Below are positions 13,979 to 19,913 of a stretch of 24,573 nt of DNA, piece after piece. Numbering within the stretch: the stretch's first letter is position 1; the number at the start of each line of letters is the position of its first letter. This DNA comes from Oscillospiraceae bacterium. GTDB taxonomy: Bacteria > Bacillota > Clostridia > Oscillospirales > Ruminococcaceae. Where the stretch lies: contig DMMB01000046.1 of the NCBI GenBank assembly GCA_003453215.1, positions 10,101-34,673 of the forward strand, given 5' to 3'. The translations under genes and the position numbers were made by a program. The notes under the pieces are model-generated. The model did no database searches. It was not told the DNA's origin and saw only the letters and a list, made by a program, of their open reading frames with translations.

Positions 13979-15730
13979 TCAGCGGTAATCTTTCCGTTCG
14001 TTCAGGTGTTTCTTTTCTTCGGGCTTCAGATCCAGGCCAATGGTGCCGCCGGGGTTCATGGTATAGGCGGGGTCAAAATAATCCTTGAGCACCCGGAACA
14101 CACCGTATTCCTTTTCGCCGATGTAGCCTTCCAACCAGGGGGCAAACATTTTGCCTATGCCGTGATGGTGGCTGATGGCCGCGCCGGATTTCTGGATGGC
14201 ATCCAGAATAGTGGTGTGGTAGCGCTTGAATTCGGCGGCGTCATTCATCCGGGTGATGAAGATGAAGTACAGGTTGGCACCCTGCGGATAGCAGTGGCTC
14301 ATATGGGTGGTGACGATGGTATTGGGCAGCGCGTGGCAGACCTCGCGGACATCGCGGTGCACCTGCGCCATATTGGACCAGTTCACACTGCATTCCAGCG
14401 TATCGGTAATAACGCTGAAATCCATAAGGGTATCGCGGAGATAGGGGTCATTGAAGCGGCCCTTTTCCCAGCTCTTGGTCACATAGCCGGTCATGGGCAT
14501 AGCGCCAAAGCGACGGGCAATGCGGTGGATATTCTTCGCCACATTTTTGGAAAAGCCCTTTTCGCCATCGGTAAAGCCCAGGAACATACAGCGTTCCATA
14601 TCCTTGTAGCCCAGCTTGCCCAGCAGGGGGGCCAAGGGAGTCTCATCCACATTATAGAGTTTAAGCATCAGGTGGGTTTCTTCGGGATCGGAAAGGCGAA
14701 ACACCGAAGAATAGCCGCATTCGCACTGCATCATCTCCCGGGCTGCCGCCATGGCGGTTTCCCAATCTTTAAACATATAGGAGAAGCGACGGCGGTTTTC
14801 CGGCTGCCAGCGGAACACCTTGAGAGTCACTTCGGTGAGGACACCGAAGGTGCCTTCCGAACCCATCATGATCTGGTTAAGATCGGGGCCGGTGGCCTCC
14901 CGGGGGTAGTGAGGGGTAACAATGCGGCCGATGGGCGTGGCATACTTCTGGGAAAGGACGATATCGGCGATGGTACCGTAATAGGTGCTGTTTTGGCCGG
15001 CGCCGCGGGTAACCACCCAGCCGCCCACGCTACTGTATTCAAAAGACTGCGGGAAATGGCCGCAGGTGTACTGCCGCTTGGCGCCAAAGCGATGGGGGGC
15101 ATCCTGCAGGGCTTCCTCCAATGCGGGGCCGGAAAGGCCGGCCTGTACCGTAATGGTCTGATCCACTTCATTGAAGCTGAGGATCTTATTAAAACGCTTT
15201 CTCATATCCAGCGAAATGCCGCCCTTGATGGGTTCCACGCCGCGGGTGACGGAGCTGCCGCCGCCGTAGACATACAGCGGAATGCCATGCTGCGACGCAT
15301 AAAGGACAATCTCTTCCACCTGTTCGGTGGTATCGGGATAAACCACCACATCGGGCAGGCTGTCAATCTGCTTGTGCCGCAGACGCAGAAGATCGTAACC
15401 GGTGCAGCCATACGCCACCGAAAGTCTTTCGTAATCCCCGGTGGTAACAAATTCTTCCCCGACAATCTTTTTCAGGGCTTCCAGATGTTCCGGGGCGATA
15501 CGGGAGGGATGCTCCGGAAGCGAAACCGGATCAAAGCCGATGTCATCGGTGTAGTCCCGGAAATCCTCATCGGTCATATGGAACGTTTCCTTCATCATCC
15601 TGTAGAGCGACTCTTTGGGATACTTGAAAAACTCGGGATCACCCCAACGGAAGATGGAGCGATAGCTGCCCTCCGGAGCGGGGGTCAGGAGCCATTTGGG
15701 TTCGAAGCCTTTGTAGGGTTTATTACTCAT
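13979..15730 (-). CDS. FAD-binding oxidase resembling alkyldihydroxyacetonephosphate synthase (AGPS)
   Basis: A 583-aa flavoprotein of the VAO/PCMH fold. AGPS swaps the acyl chain of acyl-DHAP for a fatty alcohol, the committed ether-lipid step. AGPS-like motifs are visible throughout: YGGGSSVTRG (FAD pyrophosphate loop, about 150), SFEYSSVGGWVVTR (about 235), ATGPDLNQIMMGSEGTFGV (about 285), SHCYPQGANLYFIF with a Tyr at the expected catalytic place, and the active-site SHHHGIGK (about 525). It ends with a FDPAYTMNPGG segment. ATG at 15730 has AAAAGGAG 9 nt upstream and overlaps the DUF1667 gene by 8 nt. The reaction here is inferred; related enzymes can be 2-hydroxyacid oxidases, but the SHHHG and Tyr motifs favour AGPS. 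Confidence 0.82.
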   Translation of the reverse strand: MSNKPYKGFEPKWLLTPAPEGSYRSIFRWGDPEFFKYPKESLYRMMKETFHMTDEDFRDYTDDIGFDPVSLPEHPSRIAPEHLEALKKIVGEEFVTTGDYERLSVAYGCTGYDLLRLRHKQIDSLPDVVVYPDTTEQVEEIVLYASQHGIPLYVYGGGSSVTRGVEPIKGGISLDMRKRFNKILSFNEVDQTITVQAGLSGPALEEALQDAPHRFGAKRQYTCGHFPQSFEYSSVGGWVVTRGAGQNSTYYGTIADIVLSQKYATPIGRIVTPHYPREATGPDLNQIMMGSEGTFGVLTEVTLKVFRWQPENRRRFSYMFKDWETAMAAAREMMQCECGYSSVFRLSDPEETHLMLKLYNVDETPLAPLLGKLGYKDMERCMFLGFTDGEKGFSKNVAKNIHRIARRFGAMPMTGYVTKSWEKGRFNDPYLRDTLMDFSVITDTLECSVNWSNMAQVHRDVREVCHALPNTIVTTHMSHCYPQGANLYFIFITRMNDAAEFKRYHTTILDAIQKSGAAISHHHGIGKMFAPWLEGYIGEKEYGVFRVLKDYFDPAYTMNPGGTIGLDLKPEEKKHLNERKDYR

Positions 15731-16118
15731 GATGCATTTCTCCTTTTTGCGGTTTTTCCTGTTTTTCTTCCAATAAATCGGAGGTTACAATAATATCTGC
15801 GCCAAGGCCCAGTACGTTTTGCAGTACGGCCTCTCCCCTGCTTACCGGGTGTTCCACCCGGACGGCATGAATGGCCCGCATGACATCGAAAATCTTATCT
15901 TTGGGAATTTCGGCCGAGGTACGCACACTGATGACCGGAACCTCGGGGAAAATGGTGCGCACTGTGGTGCAAAGAGTGCGGGTGGGGCAGGTCATTTCTG
16001 AAAGGGCAAACTGCTCGCCCCGTTTGCAGGCATTGCCGGTGAAGGTGTAGCGGCCATCCTGCTCTTCGATGTGCATGGCACAGCCCCGGGGACAAACAAT
16101 ACAAACCAGCTCATGCAT
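15723..16118 (-). CDS. DUF1667 cysteine-cluster protein
   Basis: A 131-aa protein of the DUF1667 family, regularly encoded with GlpA/GlpB-like oxidoreductases in anaerobes. The N-terminus CIVCPRGCAM, with a further Cys in NACKRG, gives a CxxCPxGC-x(n)-C cluster, as expected for an iron-sulphur or zinc site. The middle, VRTIFPEVPVISVRTSAEIPKDKIFDVM, is the conserved family body. It overlaps the preceding and following genes by 8 nt each, so tight co-translation is likely. It is presumably an electron-transfer subunit for the two flavoproteins; direct evidence is lacking. Confidence 0.88.
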   Translation of the reverse strand: MHELVCIVCPRGCAMHIEEQDGRYTFTGNACKRGEQFALSEMTCPTRTLCTTVRTIFPEVPVISVRTSAEIPKDKIFDVMRAIHAVRVEHPVSRGEAVLQNVLGLGADIIVTSDLLEEKQEKPQKGEMHHE

Positions 16119-17370
16119 TTTCCATCACCTCGATTTCCAGTTGTACCTGTGCGCCGGCGTGCAGGCCATAGGAGGAAAAATCCAGTACCAGCCGTTCCAT
16201 TTCCGGCGGCCGGAGGAAAGGATACTTCCGGGAGAAAACCTCGCAGCCATCGACGGTAAGGACAAGGCGGCAGCGGCCCAGATTTTCCCGGCTGCGGAAA
16301 TAAAGCGTTACGGCGCTGTTATCGGCATTTAAATCCAGCCGCTGGGGAACGGCATACAAAAGGCCCTCCCCTGCGGTAATGGGAAGCAGTTCCCGCGCGG
16401 CCCCGCTATAACCGGCTGCATAAGTACCGGCCGTTTCGCCGCTTTCCGAAACATAATCCACCAGATCATTGACGTGCAGCGCATTGCCGCAGGAGAAAAC
16501 GCCCGGAACGGTGGTCATCAGCTGAGCATCGCAGACCGGGCCTTTTGTTTTGGGATCGATTTCCACGCCGAGGCCCTCGGCCAGCTCGTTTTCCGGGATG
16601 AGGCCGACCGAAAGAATGAGCGCATCGCATTCCACAATCTGTTCGGTACCGGGAATGGGATTCATATGTTCATCCACCCGGGAAATTTCCACTGCCGTCA
16701 GCCGATCCGGCCCGAAGACCCGGGTAACGGTATGGGAAAGATGCAGCGGAATGTGGTAATCGTGCAGGCACTGATGAATGTTGCGGGTCAGGCCGGAGGG
16801 GGTGGGCTTTGCTTCATAAACGCCCAGAACCTCGGCGCCTTCCAGCGTAAGACGGCGCGCCATGATGAGGCCAATATCCCCGCTGCCCAGAATGACGCAC
16901 TTTTTGGCCGGCAGCTGTCCCAACAGATTGGTAAAATGCTGTGCCGTACCGGCGGTAAACACCCCGGCCGGGCGGGTACCGTGGATGGCCACCTGTTTTG
17001 CGGTGCGCTCCCGGCAGCCGGTGGCCAGCACCAGCGCTTTCGCCGTTACCGTTTCCACGCCGTCCCGGTTTACCAGCGTCACCGCAAAGCCCTCGGGAGT
17101 TTTTTCGATGCGGGTTACAAAGGTCAGCGTCAGCGCTTCGATCCCGGCTGTGCGGAAGGCATCGATAAAACGGCCGGCGTATTCCGGGCCGGAAAGTTTT
17201 TCGCCGTACCGCACGAGACCAAAGCCATCGTGAATGCACTGCTTTAGAATACCGCCCAAGCGGGCCTCCCGCTCAATCAGGAGGACCTGGGCGCCGTTTT
17301 GGTGAGCGGCAAGGGCTGCCGCCAGACCGGCCGGTCCGCCGCCGATCACTAAAACATCCACTGTACGCAT
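16111..17370 (-). CDS. NAD(P)/FAD-dependent oxidoreductase, GlpB-like partner
   Basis: A 419-aa pyridine-nucleotide-disulphide-type flavoprotein without the redox-active CxxC of the classical disulphide reductases. It has an FAD Rossmann motif VIGGGPAGLAAA (residues 8-19), GGILKQCIHDGFGL near 40, and ALVLATGCRERTAKQV near 130. A second Rossmann motif ILGSGDIGLIMARR (about 175) should bind NAD(P)H, and VFSCGNALHVNDLVDYVS (about 300) contains the FAD-binding end. ATG at 17370 has AGGAGG upstream; it starts 15 nt after the GlpA-like gene and overlaps DUF1667. It probably passes electrons from the GlpA-like dehydrogenase to another acceptor, as in the anaerobic glycerol-3-phosphate dehydrogenase complexes. 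Confidence 0.88.
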   Translation of the reverse strand: MRTVDVLVIGGGPAGLAAALAAHQNGAQVLLIEREARLGGILKQCIHDGFGLVRYGEKLSGPEYAGRFIDAFRTAGIEALTLTFVTRIEKTPEGFAVTLVNRDGVETVTAKALVLATGCRERTAKQVAIHGTRPAGVFTAGTAQHFTNLLGQLPAKKCVILGSGDIGLIMARRLTLEGAEVLGVYEAKPTPSGLTRNIHQCLHDYHIPLHLSHTVTRVFGPDRLTAVEISRVDEHMNPIPGTEQIVECDALILSVGLIPENELAEGLGVEIDPKTKGPVCDAQLMTTVPGVFSCGNALHVNDLVDYVSESGETAGTYAAGYSGAARELLPITAGEGLLYAVPQRLDLNADNSAVTLYFRSRENLGRCRLVLTVDGCEVFSRKYPFLRPPEMERLVLDFSSYGLHAGAQVQLEIEVMENA

Positions 17371-17385
17371 ATCATCCCTCCTGTT

Positions 17386-19083
17386 TTATTTGGTGGGGCC
17401 GAAGGTGATGATGGCATCTTCGGCGGATTTTTTCACTTCTTCTATGGGGCAGCCCAAAAATTCAGCGATAATCTGGGTTACCAACGGCGAGCAGAATCCG
17501 CCCTGGCAGCGCCCCATGCCGGGACGCACCCGTTTTTTGACACCATCAACCGTGGGAACGCAGATGGGCGAACGCAGAGCATCCAGAATTTCTCCTTTGC
17601 TGATCTCCTCGCAGCGGCAGATGATAACGCCGTAATCCGGATTTTTCCGGATCAATGCCGCCCGGCTTTCATCATCCATTTCCCGCAGGACGGGCGGGCC
17701 ATGCCGGATGGGATTGTAGTTTTCGTTTTTTCCCACCGGTTTCTTTTGGGAGAGGAACTCCACCGCCATTTTTTCAATATCCAGCGCAACGGCCGGCGCG
17801 GTGGTAAGCCCCGGCGACTGTATGCCGGCGCAGTGCAGAATATTCTGGGTTTTGCGGCCCATTTCAATGATGAAATCTTCTTCGAAAGTGGGGGCGCGCA
17901 CCCCGGTAAAGTAGGTAATAATATCCCACTGAGAAAGCTGCGCCATGGTGCGCACCTGCTTATGGAACACCGTTTCGATGCTCTCTTTATGCGTTTCGGT
18001 ATTTTCCTTTTCCCAGGTTTCTACCGCATCGGGGCCCACCAGCAGATTATCGTGGACGGTATGCAGAATGCCGCCGCCTTTGGAATGCAGCTTCTGCCGG
18101 GACAAATCCTTTACCGAAGCGATGGTGTGCATATAAACGCCGGCCTTTTTATCCAGAATGGAATTGGTTCCGCGGCGGGGATGAATGGAAAAGAAATGGT
18201 CTTTTGCCATGGCGGCAATCTCTTCGGCAAAGACACCGGCGGCATTAATAACCAATGCGGGATAAAGGGTGCCGCGATTGGTGGTTACGCTGTATATTTT
18301 TCCTTCCTTTACTTCCATGCCCAATACGGCTGTATTCAAAGAGACACGCGCACCATTCTGCACAGCATTTTCGGCATAGGCAATGGTGAGCCCATAGGGG
18401 CAGACGCAGCCGGAGGAAGGATTGGAAATGGCGAACGCAAAGTGAAGGTTTGGCTCCCGGCGGCGCAGTTCCTCGCCGGAAATCAGTTCGGTATCCGAAA
18501 TGCCATCGCGGTTTTTGCGGATGCGGCAATAGGCCGCAATCAGCGGCTTTAGTTTGGAATCCTGAAAGCAGACGTACTGCCCCACTCTTTTGAATGGGAC
18601 ATCCAGTTCCCGGCACAGTTCTTCATACATGGCATTGCCGCGCCGGACATAATGGTGCTTTTGCGAGCCGCGGGAAAGATCGATGCCGGGGTGTACTTCC
18701 CCGTCATTGCGGCCGGAAGCCTGCAGCGCCAGATCCGCTTCTTTTTCCACCAGCAAAATATCCAGTTTCCATTTGGAAAGTTCCCGGGCAATGGAGGCTC
18801 CGGAAATTCCCCCGCCGATGATGAGCACATCGGGATGCTGCCCTTCCAGGGATTGATCGGTAATATGGGGCCGCCGCATCGGCTGCGCTTTCACCTCATC
18901 GCAGCGAATTTCATTGACCACATGGGTGGTGCTGTATTTTTCGGCCGCCATGGAGCAGGCTTCCACCGTTTCCGCCCAGGTAGAAAGATGGCCGGAAACG
19001 ACAATACTGCCCTCGGAAAGTTCTGCTTTTACCGCGCCGGAAAAGCGTTTTTTCAGCCGCCTGTTGATCGCTTCAATATTCAT
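17386..19083 (-). CDS. GlpA-like FAD-dependent glycerol-3-phosphate dehydrogenase with N-terminal BON-like segment
   Basis: A 565-aa flavoprotein expected to oxidise glycerol-3-phosphate to DHAP or a related substrate. Residues 1-70 (AELSEGSIVVSGHLSTW, then HVVNEIRC) have the pattern of a BON domain, not part of ordinary GlpA. The FAD domain follows with DVLIIGGGISGASIARELS (about 85) and VEKEADLALQASGRNDG. The C-terminus has four Cys as CRCEE...RCQGGFC, a BFD-like [2Fe-2S] site. ATG at 19083 is preceded by GGGGAGGG. It is first in the operon, divergent from tetR. The substrate is inferred from family and neighbours; other amino or hydroxy acid substrates are possible. Confidence 0.85.
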   Translation of the reverse strand: MNIEAINRRLKKRFSGAVKAELSEGSIVVSGHLSTWAETVEACSMAAEKYSTTHVVNEIRCDEVKAQPMRRPHITDQSLEGQHPDVLIIGGGISGASIARELSKWKLDILLVEKEADLALQASGRNDGEVHPGIDLSRGSQKHHYVRRGNAMYEELCRELDVPFKRVGQYVCFQDSKLKPLIAAYCRIRKNRDGISDTELISGEELRRREPNLHFAFAISNPSSGCVCPYGLTIAYAENAVQNGARVSLNTAVLGMEVKEGKIYSVTTNRGTLYPALVINAAGVFAEEIAAMAKDHFFSIHPRRGTNSILDKKAGVYMHTIASVKDLSRQKLHSKGGGILHTVHDNLLVGPDAVETWEKENTETHKESIETVFHKQVRTMAQLSQWDIITYFTGVRAPTFEEDFIIEMGRKTQNILHCAGIQSPGLTTAPAVALDIEKMAVEFLSQKKPVGKNENYNPIRHGPPVLREMDDESRAALIRKNPDYGVIICRCEEISKGEILDALRSPICVPTVDGVKKRVRPGMGRCQGGFCSPLVTQIIAEFLGCPIEEVKKSAEDAIITFGPTK

Positions 19084-19104
19084 TTGCCGTACCCTCCCCG
19101 CTTT

Positions 19105-19122
19105 GTCGGTCGTTTGGCCGAC
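19105..19122. promoter_or_regulatory. Palindromic operator between the flavoprotein operon and tetR
   Basis: GTCGGTC and GGCCGAC form 7-bp arms (one G-T) around a 4-nt centre. The site lies 14 nt downstream of the -10 box of the flavoprotein promoter, across the expected start of transcription and upstream of the RBS. This is a classic repression position for the TetR protein encoded next door. Confidence 0.7.
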
Positions 19123-19135
19123 TTCTTCTGATTAG

Positions 19136-19164
19136 ATGATACAACCCCTTGCCAAAGAAGTCAA
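19136..19164 (-). promoter_or_regulatory. Promoter of the flavoprotein operon
   Basis: The -35 TTGACT (19159-19164) and -10 TATCAT (19136-19141), with a 17-nt spacer, read toward the GlpA-like gene. The operator palindrome follows immediately downstream. Confidence 0.85.
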
Positions 19165-19220
19165 TACGCTTGGGAGAGCAAACAGAATATTTCCGCATTT
19201 TTTATGCTCCGCAGGTGGGA

Positions 19221-19249
19221 TGGACAGCAGACGCCTTTCATGGTACAAT
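19221..19249 (+). promoter_or_regulatory. Promoter of tetR and the GTPase-NYN gene
   Basis: The -35 TGGACA (19221-19226) and -10 TACAAT (19244-19249) have a 17-nt spacer. The start of transcription should be near 19256, leaving a short leader to the ATG at 19280. I see no copy of the GTCGG palindrome overlapping this promoter. Confidence 0.75.
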
Positions 19250-19279
19250 TTTTGCAGCAAAGGGAAAGGAGCGCGCAAA

Positions 19280-19861
19280 ATGGCCGCACCGAGAAAAGAT
19301 AACATCAAGGAAAAAATACAAAAGACCACCTGCGAGCTGCTGCAATCGAAATCGATCGCCGATATTTCGCTGGCGGATATTGCTGCCGCTGCGGGAATTT
19401 CCAAAGGGACGCTGTATTACCACTACAAAACAAAGAACGAAGTGTTCCTCGATATTACACAGCACTTTTTGGATGAACAGTGGGAGGATCTGATCCGCTG
19501 GACCGAAAACAAAGAAAAAGATACCAGCCTGAACCGACTGGTACGGTATGTAGCAGAGCGGGACATTGCTTCGGCCGGACTGCGCCTGCAGCTTTTGGCC
19601 GAAGCGCAGATGGGCAACGAAACACTGCAGCAGGGGCTTACCACCCTGTATCAGAACTTTCAGGGGTTGATCCGCAGAAAAATAGCGGAGCGAACCGATT
19701 TACCAGCGGATTTTTTAACCTGGCTGCTGCTTTTGGTCTGCGACGGCATCATTGTACAGGAGGCCATCGGCAATGCCGCCTTTGATCGGGAAGCCTTTTT
19801 GCAGGAGGGAATACAATACCTACGGGAAATGAGTGCGGAAAAGAAGATCCCTGCCGACTGA
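19280..19861 (+). CDS. TetR/AcrR-family transcriptional regulator
   Basis: A 193-aa repressor. The N-terminal helix-turn-helix is clear: KIQKTTCELLQSKSIADISLA, then GISKGTLYYHYKTKNEVF, the family signature. The C-terminal half, a ligand-binding helix bundle, is of unknown specificity. The frame is open from 19136, but ATG at 19280 has AAAGGAG 8 nt upstream and gives the usual N-terminal length. It is divergent from the flavoprotein operon, whose promoter carries the palindrome it probably binds. It also lies 52 nt upstream of the GTPase-NYN gene on the same strand with no terminator between, so both are probably co-transcribed. Confidence 0.93.
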   Translation: MAAPRKDNIKEKIQKTTCELLQSKSIADISLADIAAAAGISKGTLYYHYKTKNEVFLDITQHFLDEQWEDLIRWTENKEKDTSLNRLVRYVAERDIASAGLRLQLLAEAQMGNETLQQGLTTLYQNFQGLIRRKIAERTDLPADFLTWLLLLVCDGIIVQEAIGNAAFDREAFLQEGIQYLREMSAEKKIPAD

Positions 19862-19913
19862 AAAAAGCGGAGAAAGATTACGAAAAAGCACAACGGAAAG
19901 GAGCGAGCGGGCC

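Noticed and set aside
14006..15793. A 595-codon plus-strand open frame antisense to the AGPS-like gene
   Set aside because: The minus strand carries unmistakable flavoprotein motifs; the antisense product has none and no RBS.
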